Shown: one piece after another, positions 30,957 through 38,916 of the stretch | Position numbering within the stretch: the stretch's first letter is position 1 | Layout: each line of letters opens with the position of its first letter | Assembly (NCBI RefSeq): GCF_000227135.1 | Contig: NC_018263.1 | Coordinates: forward strand, 2,630,621-2,694,620 | Source: Leishmania donovani | Lineage: Eukaryota > Euglenozoa > Kinetoplastea > Trypanosomatida > Trypanosomatidae | Reading direction: 5' to 3' | Length of the DNA: 64,000 nt | Translations under genes and position numbers: made by a program | Notes under the pieces: model-generated | Told to the model about the DNA's origin: nothing | Database searches by the model: none | Seen by the model: the letters and a program-made list of their open reading frames with translations, nothing else

Positions 30957-32102
30957 CTACGACGAGCCCTTCCCCTCGGCGTCGTCGGTGAAGCAAAACT
31001 CCAGATCCTGCACAATATCCTCGAAGGTGTGCGCCAACGTCTGCGGGTCTGACAGGCTCACGAGGGACGTTGCCTTGTGAAAGGCACGCACACGCTCACC
31101 AGCAAGTATGCGACCAGCCGTGCAGACAGCCGTGTACTCGCTTCGCGGAAGACAGTCAAGGTTTAGGAGCAACGTCGACGTGAGCGGGTCACCACAGACG
31201 TCGCTGTGGAGCCGCAGAGCCCGCCATGGCACGACCTCGCCACACCTCCGGCATGTGGTCGCCTGGCTCAGCGCTGTCGTCGCCTTGGAAACAAGCGTAG
31301 ACGGCGGCACTAAGTGCTCTTTCAGTTCCTCGTAGGACGAGAAGCCCCAGTACGTGGCGCCATACACGACAAAGATCTCCTCAGCAGGGGCTATGTCCCG
31401 GATCGCAACAATGAACACACGACCGGAGTGGGAGTCGTACTCCATCAGCTGCGCATTCGCCCTCAGAGGTCCATGGTCGTTGATGAAGGTGGCGAGTGAC
31501 AGGTGCTCGCCGGTGGCTGTGACACCGTCGATGAACATACCGCTGGAGCGCACTCGCACGACGTACACACCCTTCGCCGCGCTGCTGGCTGCGGAGGTGA
31601 GGGTGCGGCCGCGATACTCGCACAGTACGCAGCCTTGCGGAACGCGCCGGCTTGAGCGCAGGAAAAGGCCGAGGCCAGCGTGGGCGCCAATGGAAGACGG
31701 CTTCACCTCAAAGAAACGGTGCTCTGCGCCGGCGGGGATGTACCGCACCTCCGAGTCCTCGTCTGTGTGCAGTAGTGTCATGCCCAATCGCTGGTATTCA
31801 CGACTGATCAGCAGGTTGACGCGGCACGCGAAGCGCATGTTGCGCGTTGTGTAAGAGTCCTTGTCAACCTGGATTAGTTTGCCTTCCTCGACCATTCGCT
31901 GGCACGCCGCCTCTAGTAGTGCCTCATGGATTGCGTTATCCAGCAGAAGCGAGATGCTCCGAACAGTGAGCGGTACCCCCAGGCGGACGCACATGTCCCC
32001 AATTACACGCGAGACTGCCTCATATAGCATGCATTTATGGCACCGCCTGCGATTCAGTAATCCTGCGCACCCGTTGAACGGTGAAGAAAGCGAAAACAGC
32101 AT
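30957..32102 (-). CDS. SET-domain protein with a C-terminal zinc-finger-like motif
   Basis: A 381-residue protein with an intact SET domain at about 130-252. AGLGLFLRSSRRVPQG is the first SET strand, FINDH (206-210) stands for the N-H-x-C region, and IAPAEEIFVVYGATYWG is the last block with the family's catalytic tyrosine. It therefore probably transfers methyl groups from S-adenosylmethionine to a protein lysine. The usual Cys after the Asn-His pair is missing (Gly instead), as in many single-SET proteins of protists. A CxxC(11)HxxxC motif at 284-303 could bind zinc. Residues 25-110 form an alpha-helical N-terminal domain of unknown type. Start is uncertain: the Met at 32102 follows a sense tract directly, while two AGs at 32063 and 32047 would favour the internal Met at 32030 (357 residues). 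Confidence 0.85.
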   Translation of the reverse strand: MLFSLSSPFNGCAGLLNRRRCHKCMLYEAVSRVIGDMCVRLGVPLTVRSISLLLDNAIHEALLEAACQRMVEEGKLIQVDKDSYTTRNMRFACRVNLLISREYQRLGMTLLHTDEDSEVRYIPAGAEHRFFEVKPSSIGAHAGLGLFLRSSRRVPQGCVLCEYRGRTLTSAASSAAKGVYVVRVRSSGMFIDGVTATGEHLSLATFINDHGPLRANAQLMEYDSHSGRVFIVAIRDIAPAEEIFVVYGATYWGFSSYEELKEHLVPPSTLVSKATTALSQATTCRRCGEVVPWRALRLHSDVCGDPLTSTLLLNLDCLPRSEYTAVCTAGRILAGERVRAFHKATSLVSLSDPQTLAHTFEDIVQDLEFCFTDDAEGKGSS

Positions 32103-32140
32103 ACGTTAAGAGTCAGGGGAGGCAACGAGAGCGGAAGAGT
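32047..32140 (-). promoter_or_regulatory. Predicted trans-splice region of the SET gene
   Basis: A sense C/T tract (32140-32105) is followed by CAG ending at 32063 and again at 32047. If used, both leave a leader in which an out-of-frame ATG at 32034 precedes the in-frame ATG at 32030. Confidence 0.4.
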
Positions 32141-32201
32141 TATATATTGTACCTGAAGAACAGTGAAGGGCATCACTTTTTCGTCTGCTTCCAAGTGCCC
32201 A

Positions 32202-32772
32202 TTCTGCCACAAAACACGAGCTCCACTCCACGCTACAGCCGCCCTGCCACAGACCCATCGCGTGGTGCCGAGCAGCGCTAGACACGCGGGCGCCCCACAC
32301 AGCACCCTGCGCCGACGCGGCCACCCGAGCACGGTCTCTGCCTCAGCCCCAAGCCCGCCCACCCACCCCCCAGGTCGCCTCACGGGTCGCTCCCGCTGTG
32401 CTGGTCGCCACCTGGCGCACCTCTCTCTCTCACTCACTCTGTCTGGGGGGTAGCTCAGGCTCCCANNNNNNNNNNNNNNNNNNNNNNNNNNNNNNNNNNN
32501 NNNNNNNNNNNNNNNNNNNNNNNNNNNNNNNNNNNNNNNNNNNNNNNNNNNNNNNNNNNNNNNNNNNNNNNNNNNNNNNNNNNNNNNNNNNNNNNNNNNN
32601 NNNNNNNNNNNNNNNNNNNNCACCCCCACGTCGTGGGGGTACTTTTGAGCCTGCCACCACCACATGCAGCTGTGCATTCGCGGGGACACACGGGGGGAGG
32701 GGGAGGGGGTCTGCAGGGCTGGCCCACAGATGAGGCGCTGGACCCTGAGATGCTGCGCACCGAGGTGTGCCC
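32202..32772 (-). mobile_element. Dispersed repeat, SIDER-like, copy 2 (interrupted by N gap)
   Basis: Left part 32202-32465 and right part 32621-32772 match copies 1 and 3 almost base for base, in the same orientation. The middle is replaced by Ns. Its observed length of 571 becomes 589 when the gap is set to the 173 bases present in both other copies. It lies in the predicted 3' UTR of the transporter gene. Confidence 0.65.
32466..32620. other. Assembly gap (155 N)
   Basis: All 155 bases are N. The flanks are inside a dispersed near-identical repeat, which explains why assembly failed here. Copies 1 (5394-5566) and 3 (47413-47585) both have 173 bases in this place. Confidence 0.99.
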
Positions 32773-33440
32773 CCCCCCCATCATCAGATTTAGGAGGCAG
32801 AGAGCATTAGTCGACGCAGGTCCCACCGCCACAATGTGTTTATGTGCCTAAGTGGGTGCGCGTATGGATGCCCACGGCACTGAAGGCCGCCTGCATGCCG
32901 TGAGCCGCCGTCCTGCCTGTGTCTGATCAGAAGAAGACCGCAGTGGGTAACTACTAATCCTAGCGTTTTTTTGCTGGTTTCGATGTCACAGCTTTCCGGT
33001 GAGGTACTTTCATCATCTCACCATTCGCGATACAAAGTCAGCTGTGAACGCACGCAGACCTCCGCCACCGCGCCGCGTGACTCAGCACGCGTGTGGGCTT
33101 GCGGAGCGTGTGCCGCACACGAGGTGCGAGCCTCAGTATGATCTTCGCGGGCAAGTCACCACAAAGACACAAAAGAGCCGAAGGAGAGCCCGACATGCGC
33201 GCACGCGTTGTCGTGCACATCCGATCGCGGCCGCAACAGGAAAGAGCAACAGGGGGAGAGCAAACGACATGCGCCTTGCACGCTGTTGCTGCGAAAGAAA
33301 CAGCACATGAATGAGCAGACAGGTAGGGCCATCATCCGCCTCCGCTCACCCCATTTACGTCCACGTGGGGCAGCCGCTCGCATCCGCATGATATTTTTGC
33401 CTTTCTCTCACTGTGTCTAATATATGTGATCATCACCTAC

Positions 33441-34871
33441 TCATGAAAAGACGACCGCCATGTACGTCCCCATGACGGAGAAAATAAGCCCCATGAGGAG
33501 GAAAACCCACGAGAGAAGCGCGTCGATCCGGCCCGTCAGGTAAGCCCCAGACTCGCGCATCCTCATCGCAAAGAGCGCTGGAAATGTCATGGAGAGCGTG
33601 GCGCTAAAGAGGGCTCCAAGAACGGATACCACCCTCGCCACATCCGCCAGGAAAATTGCGAGGACGCAACACACCGCGGAAAGAGCCACGCCAAGTTTTG
33701 TGCGTGTCTTCTTTGGGATCTTGGTTCCACTGCCTCCAGAGAGGAACATAAAGGCGGCGAGGCGGCACGGAAAGATGCAGAACACAAAGGACACCGCAGC
33801 GCTAAAGCAGCACATGAGCTGGCACACCATCATGAGCAAATCCGTCTCCGCGTTGTAGCTGGAGAGGATGTTACCGCTCGACAGGTGCGGAAAAGTAAGG
33901 CTCCCCATGGCGCCAAGCAAAATGTAAAAGACGGACATGACGCAGAGCGCCAGCGAGGTGGATACGAGGATCTTGCGGCCAGTGCGGTCGTGCAGGTCTT
34001 TGATGACTGCCATGACGTTCGACTGCACCTCGTAAGAGAAGACAAAGATTGGCGCTGAAAACATATACGGGAGAACGAACGCCAGTCGACTATGGGAGAA
34101 ATCTCGCTTCGCGTCCGCCGAGGGCTCGGCAGTCTTCGCGATACCGCTGACGCTCTCCGGGACGAAGAAACGATACGCAACGGTAAAGATGATGAAGACG
34201 GTGAAGAGGTTGCTCACAAACCCCTTCGTGCGCAGCGAGGCCAAGCGCGCGTTAAAGGTGAGTGGGGTTATGATTAGTGTGGAGGCGAAGAGGCAGATGT
34301 TGCCGCCGGTGTCGCTGCGCATCCACAGAGGCAGAAAATTCGCTCGACTCACCAGGATCCGCGTGACGCTTTCCTTGATAAAGCTCAAGTACACCACGGC
34401 GCAGCCGAAGTTGTAAAAGAAAAGAGTGAAGCGCACCACCCAACGGCCCTTGGCGCCCAGAAAGAAGCCGGCCACCGTCTCGTAGTCGTCCGAGTCAGCG
34501 GAGAGGGAGGCGAGCGCCAAAATGCGGACAGAGAGAAACATTACAAGGATGCAAAACAGGATGCAAATCATCGCAAACGCCCACCCGCCCACCACAAAGG
34601 CGAGGGGAAGCGAAAGCATTGTCGGCGTACACGCCGACGTCACCAGCCCGAGGGCACCTGAGAGCACACCATCGCCGGGGCAGCAGCTTTCCAATAGTGA
34701 CCCTTGCACCTCCTCCAGGCTGCTGAACGTGCGATTGTCGACTAAAATGCTGCCATTGTGCGGCTGACGCCAATCGCACTCCTCCTCTGGATTCGCTTGC
34801 GCGACGCCGTGGTACGACGCCCCTTTCGCGTTGTCGAAAAGGGGGGACTTATCGTCGCACGCGAGGGACAT
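33441..34871 (-). CDS. Amino-acid transporter, AAAP/SLC32-36-38 type
   Basis: A 476-residue polytopic membrane protein. After a hydrophilic, acidic N-terminus of about 65 residues, some eleven hydrophobic segments follow from about residue 68 to the C-terminus. The first segment contains LGLVTSACTPTMLSLPLAF (about 74-92), which is the helix-breaking substrate and ion site of the amino acid/auxin permease family. PIFVFSYEVQSNVMAVIKDL (about 277-296) matches the conserved F-x-F-x-H/E-x-Q-x-N-V block of SLC38-like carriers. Trypanosomatids have many such carriers, and substrate cannot be read from sequence. The N-terminal acidic tail is likely cytosolic. Start is the first Met; the sense strand upstream of 34871 has pyrimidine-rich sequence (CGAGAGGGAC on plus). 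Repeat copy 2 lies in its predicted 3' UTR. Confidence 0.93.
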   Translation of the reverse strand: MSLACDDKSPLFDNAKGASYHGVAQANPEEECDWRQPHNGSILVDNRTFSSLEEVQGSLLESCCPGDGVLSGALGLVTSACTPTMLSLPLAFVVGGWAFAMICILFCILVMFLSVRILALASLSADSDDYETVAGFFLGAKGRWVVRFTLFFYNFGCAVVYLSFIKESVTRILVSRANFLPLWMRSDTGGNICLFASTLIITPLTFNARLASLRTKGFVSNLFTVFIIFTVAYRFFVPESVSGIAKTAEPSADAKRDFSHSRLAFVLPYMFSAPIFVFSYEVQSNVMAVIKDLHDRTGRKILVSTSLALCVMSVFYILLGAMGSLTFPHLSSGNILSSYNAETDLLMMVCQLMCCFSAAVSFVFCIFPCRLAAFMFLSGGSGTKIPKKTRTKLGVALSAVCCVLAIFLADVARVVSVLGALFSATLSMTFPALFAMRMRESGAYLTGRIDALLSWVFLLMGLIFSVMGTYMAVVFS

Positions 34872-35986
34872 GTTTCAACCCGCTCTCTACGAAGGGAGCC
34901 CCGCACATCCACCATAAGCAGCGTAGCGTCGTACGAGTTCAACGCGTGAGTGCGCGCTTTCACGCCAGGAAACACGCCTGCGCCAACACACTGTACCAGA
35001 GCATAAATTGATGACAGCGGGAAGACTAGGACAGAACAGAGTCGATGCGAGGTCGCGAATACCACATGCGGAAGGCAAGTTTTCGGCACACCGATTGCCG
35101 ACCCTCCACAAGGCGTTGTTCCTTCGTCGACTCAGTCCGATAAAAGGCGCGGAAAGGAGGTGGGGCGACAGAGAACGTGGCGATGCCACTTCAGCGCTTC
35201 CTCTGGTGACACAAATGAGCGAGGAGGCGGCGGCGGCCGTCTCGCAGTAAATGCAAGGCAAGAGCGCGTCGCAGATGTCACGACAACTGCAACGGCAAAA
35301 CATAAACACTCCAACGTACAAGCAAGAATGCACGAGGGGGAGGGAGCACAGCGGCCTTCCGTTTCCTTCCAAAGAAGTAAATCGACGCTCACGCCGTCGT
35401 TCAGGTGAGGAATGGGAGCGGTGCGGTAGGCAGGCGCGAAGGAAGAGAGAAAAGAGGCGATTAAGACAGCCGAGGAGGCATGGCATCCTCCGCGACAAAG
35501 TAGGCAAGGTCTGCGCGCAGACACGAACGACTTTGCACCAACCGCACGAAGGGGTGGCGAAGTGAGAGACCGATAGAGAGATAGAGAAAAGGGGTGTGCG
35601 CGATCACGAGCAGACTCCGTGGGCCTGATCTCACGCGCACCGCCCCTTCTCCCTCTCCCATACCATGTGAAACCCTTTCCTTTCTGCTTGCTGCGTGCCA
35701 CTCCCACAGCTGCGCAGGGAACCCGAAACCCAAGTGCACACATACACCCTTGTTGTGGCAGATGAGCAATGTCGTGAGAAGGCATAGAAAGGCAACCGTC
35801 CTCGGTTTGGCAGTTTCTTTTTTTTTTTCGAGGTTTAGTGCACCACATCGATAATACAGCACCGAATCAGAAAAGGCAGCCGCAGATGCAGAGCTGCGGT
35901 ACAAGTTAAGAGGCGAGCACGCGCAACTCTCAGCAAGCCGCCACCATGCTCCGTCGCGTTGCGTGTTGCCGGGGACATGATTGTTG
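34872..35986 (-). other. Intergenic region between TMEM65-like and transporter genes
   Basis: Contains a run of eleven T at about 35818-35828 on the plus strand, and purine-rich plus-strand stretches at 35330-35470. Open frames (35132-35848, 35461-36066) lack domains. No gene seen. Confidence 0.55.
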
Positions 35987-37093
35987 CTAGTCGAAGATTG
36001 GCTTTCCATCGCGTAGATCTGCCTTGATCTGTGAAAACTGTTCAAAGTCGACTCGGTTGTTCTCACCGTACTTCTCGATCAAATTCTTTGCTCTGACGTC
36101 CGTCTGCTGCAGGCCGAGCTCGCGCAGCACCTTTTCAAACTCCGGAAGCTCCACAAAGCCGCTGTTGTTGATGTCCCAACGTTGAAACATGACGTAGTCG
36201 GACTTCTCGTTGGTGTCACCGTCCAGAAAGAGCAGCGGCACCATCCCGAGGATGAGGCCCAGCATGATGCCAAAGGTGCCGCCGAGGTGGCCAGCCAAGA
36301 ACACGCGGCGGTCTTTCATCTGCTCCTCTGTAAGCACTGGTGTGTTAAAGTTCAGCTTCTGCACCGCCTTGTCAATCAGCCCGTGAATCTGCATCCCCAG
36401 CATCCCCGAGCAGATGTTTCCCATGGCTGCCGAGGCGAGCACAGAGCAGTTGAGATAGAAGCCAAGTGATCCGTCAATCATGTCGCCGGCTAAGATCATT
36501 GTGGAGTTGTCCAGGAAGCCAAACCCAACGAAGGGGAGCCCGGCTTCCAGTGCGATCATGAAGAGAGCCGCTAGCGGCACCGTTTTCGAAACAGCGGCGG
36601 CGGGCGACGCCGTGTTGGCGGCCGCAGAGGTGCCACTCTCCATGTTGGTGACCTGCTTTCCCTCGGTTGCGCGCTTCTTTTGCTCTTCCTGACGCCGCTT
36701 GAGGGCGCTCTCAAACCAGTGGTCGAAGTCTTTTGGCGAGATCTGACGGTCTTTGTCCGCGTCCGCCTTCTCCACCTCCTGCGCAGCGCTTTCAGTGCCA
36801 AACCACTCCATCGCGCCGCCGGTCACGACGAGCCGGCGACGGCTCTGCGGGTCGAGACTCGCGACCACCTCCATAAGAATGCGTGGGTCGTTCTCGATAA
36901 GCTGAGCGATCCGCTGCAGCTCGTCCGCGGTGAGGAGAGACGAAGAAGCGGCGGAGGCCGAAGCAGTTGCGGCTGTGGCCGCCGCCACAGCAGCAGTCGA
37001 TGCATGCCCATCCCGCAGCATCCTAGAGGTGCTCATGAAGCGATGCGGCACCACAGCTCGTGGTGCGGTGCGCGATGCCACGAACCACCGCAT
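35987..37093 (-). CDS. Mitochondrial TMEM65-family protein with EF-hands
   Basis: A 368-residue protein with a basic, Ser/Arg-rich N-terminus (1-28) like a mitochondrial presequence. An EF-hand loop DADKDRQISPKD lies at 111-122. A TMEM65 domain runs from about 175 to 293, with PFVGFGFLDNSTMILAGDMI as the first conserved block, followed by two more hydrophobic segments. After it comes a canonical EF-hand DINNSGFVELPE at 307-318, then a degenerate one at about 341-352. Human TMEM65 is an inner-membrane protein tied to sodium-dependent calcium efflux; it has no EF-hands. Here the EF-hands flank the membrane domain, which suggests calcium gating (inference). The frame is open to 37327, but the Met at 37093 starts the presequence-like part and the upstream part is of low quality. 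Confidence 0.88.
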   Translation of the reverse strand: MRWFVASRTAPRAVVPHRFMSTSRMLRDGHASTAAVAAATAATASASAASSSLLTADELQRIAQLIENDPRILMEVVASLDPQSRRRLVVTGGAMEWFGTESAAQEVEKADADKDRQISPKDFDHWFESALKRRQEEQKKRATEGKQVTNMESGTSAAANTASPAAAVSKTVPLAALFMIALEAGLPFVGFGFLDNSTMILAGDMIDGSLGFYLNCSVLASAAMGNICSGMLGMQIHGLIDKAVQKLNFNTPVLTEEQMKDRRVFLAGHLGGTFGIMLGLILGMVPLLFLDGDTNEKSDYVMFQRWDINNSGFVELPEFEKVLRELGLQQTDVRAKNLIEKYGENNRVDFEQFSQIKADLRDGKPIFD

Positions 37094-38103
37094 CCTTTGT
37101 ACGGGTTTATGAATGTGAACGTGTGTGCAGCGAGAAGCCCAAGCAAAGCTGACCCCCCCCTCCGTTATTTTCAGAGCCTGCGCACGAAAAAGGGGCACTG
37201 GACAACTCTGCTGGCACACGTTGTGCGGACTCAGCGCAGGCAGTAGGGGAGAAGAAGGGTACCTGAGTTCCACTGCATGTGTGTGTGTGTGTTGCCTCTC
37301 TATGTGATTCGCAATGTAGATGGCCACCAGGCGGCGCGACTCTGCCAGCGTGTGTGTACGTGGGCGCAGACGTGAGTGTGTGCCTTCTTCAGCTACGCGT
37401 CATTCGAGTAGCGCTTCGAGAAGAGAAACGTGACCGGCACGCCGTGATGAACTCGAAGCAGTACCGTCTCAAGGTGGTGGCGGCAGTCCCCTGCTAAGAG
37501 CTGAGACTGCTAAAAACAAAAAAAACGCTTTGCTAAAAAGAGCAGAGGGAGGGGGCGGGGCGAGAAGCGACCGAGTCAGCAGCGAACGCGTCATCGAAGA
37601 CCCGTAAGAGCGGGAGAGAGCACGCGAGGAGGGGTGCGTCTCTTGCACGGCTGGTGTAGTGCACGCCTGATCGGCGTGCACCATCCTCCTCGTCCAGCCT
37701 CTTCACTTCGCGGCAAGCCAAAGGAGACACCCACGCAAAGATTCGGTGATCGCTAAAAGACGTGATAGACATCTGCGTCGCGCAGCCAGCGGTGATCGTG
37801 CTAGGAGAGAGCACATGAAGAGGGGACGCTCTCGAAGAAGCCACGATGATCACACCCACGTTCGTGGTGACATTTGTTCGCTGCGTGGTAAAGGATGGAT
37901 ACCGAAACTTAAAGCTGACGCGCTAGTCAGCTTATACGAGCTGGGAGTGTACAAGGGGGCATGCGTTCGGTGGGGTGCACTATAACCCGAGCCGCTCAGT
38001 CTTCAGTTAGAAAACGCACCCGCCGCTGCGAGTTGTACGCGGTGTGCGCGAGCCGGCAGAGCATCGGTGTGTACAAGTTTTTTTGTGCTGTGGATGCTCG
38101 ACA
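37094..38103 (-). other. Intergenic region between the 77-residue protein and TMEM65-like genes
   Basis: Predicted 3' UTR of the small gene and the leader of the TMEM65-like gene, including a C-run tract at 37150-37157. No further gene or repeat seen. Confidence 0.55.
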
Positions 38104-38337
38104 CTACCTAAGGCTCGGGTCGTCCACAGCGATCGGGTGGCCATACACGGCGACGCCGCACTCGAGGCACGCTGTCAGCTGCTTCACAGCGTCGTTGCTT
38201 CCGTCCAACTCGTACAACTCGACCAGCTCATCCGTGAAAACATCAGACACGTACTTCATGTAATCGTCGCGCACCTTCTGCACCGCCGGCACAACGTCGC
38301 TTGTGGGGAATCGCGCAGACTCCTGCTGCTCAGCCAT
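38104..38337 (-). CDS. Small acidic protein, 77 residues, distantly Rsa3-like
   Basis: A short open frame with normal amino-acid composition: acidic, few Arg/Ser, no low complexity. This contrasts with the shadow frames around it. It starts with MAEQQESARFPTSD after a sense tract (38360-38340). The region DYMKYVSDVFTDELVELYEL (about 25-44) followed by a helix ending CLECGVAVYG resembles the short domain of ribosome assembly protein Rsa3, in which a Y-x-x-x-x-T-x-x-F/E-D-x-L helix is followed by a Leu-x-x-G end. The likeness is only by eye, so the function is tentative. It would be a 60S assembly factor if right. Alone between long UTRs, it is easily missed by gene callers. Confidence 0.65.
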   Translation of the reverse strand: MAEQQESARFPTSDVVPAVQKVRDDYMKYVSDVFTDELVELYELDGSNDAVKQLTACLECGVAVYGHPIAVDDPSLR

Positions 38338-38916
38338 GGGAGAGGGGTGGTTGGGGTTGGGGACGCAAGATATCTTTGTGTCAGTGTATGTTTCTGTGTG
38401 TATGTGTGTGTTTGGATGGAGGGAAGGGGAGTTGAAAACTACACGAATGGTGAAGCGTCAGAGAGACGGGGAGCAGTGCAAGAGAGGGATAGCAGCCGTT
38501 GGGCACGAGAAGAGCGATTGAGCTGATGAGAAAGCAGCCTGTGCGCGCAGTCGTAGCAGCATACGACACCGAAGAGATGCAATCCGCTATGGATGAGTTT
38601 GTTTGTAGCGCATTATCATCTTCGCCATGCTGGAGGCGCGCCGAGTCTTCCAAAAAGAAACGGAAAGCGTCAAGTCATTCATGGCGAGCGCTGTTCGGTA
38701 GATAAGGTGCTTGACCGATCCGCGGATCACAGAACTGTGTGACTGTGAGGTGTTTCAAGACACACGCAGCACCCAGCGCACGCGTGCAGTCACAATCGCG
38801 ACAACAGCAGGCACACACACAGACACAAGGAAAGCAAGCAAAGTGTTTCGCGTCGCACAAGAGGAGCAGCCATCCCCCTTCTCTCGCTGCATCATTACTC
38901 GCCGACCACAACTTGT
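38338..38916 (-). other. Intergenic region between Trl1 and the 77-residue protein
   Basis: Predicted Trl1 3' UTR and the small gene's leader. TG-rich sequence occurs at 38383-38412. Nothing else recognised. Confidence 0.55.

Larger units (their letters stand above)
32103..33440 (-). other. Intergenic region with repeat copy 2 and assembly gap
   Basis: Predicted 3' UTR of the amino-acid transporter, with the 589 bp repeat at its sense-distal end and the SET leader after it. The part 32790-33440 holds nothing I recognise. Confidence 0.65.

Noticed and set aside
32054..32689. 211-residue open frame across the N gap
   Set aside because: Created by reading through Ns and the repeat; the same frame in other copies is not a gene.
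35132..35848. 238-residue minus-strand open frame
   Set aside because: Cys/Arg/Ser-rich with no domain in an intergenic region.
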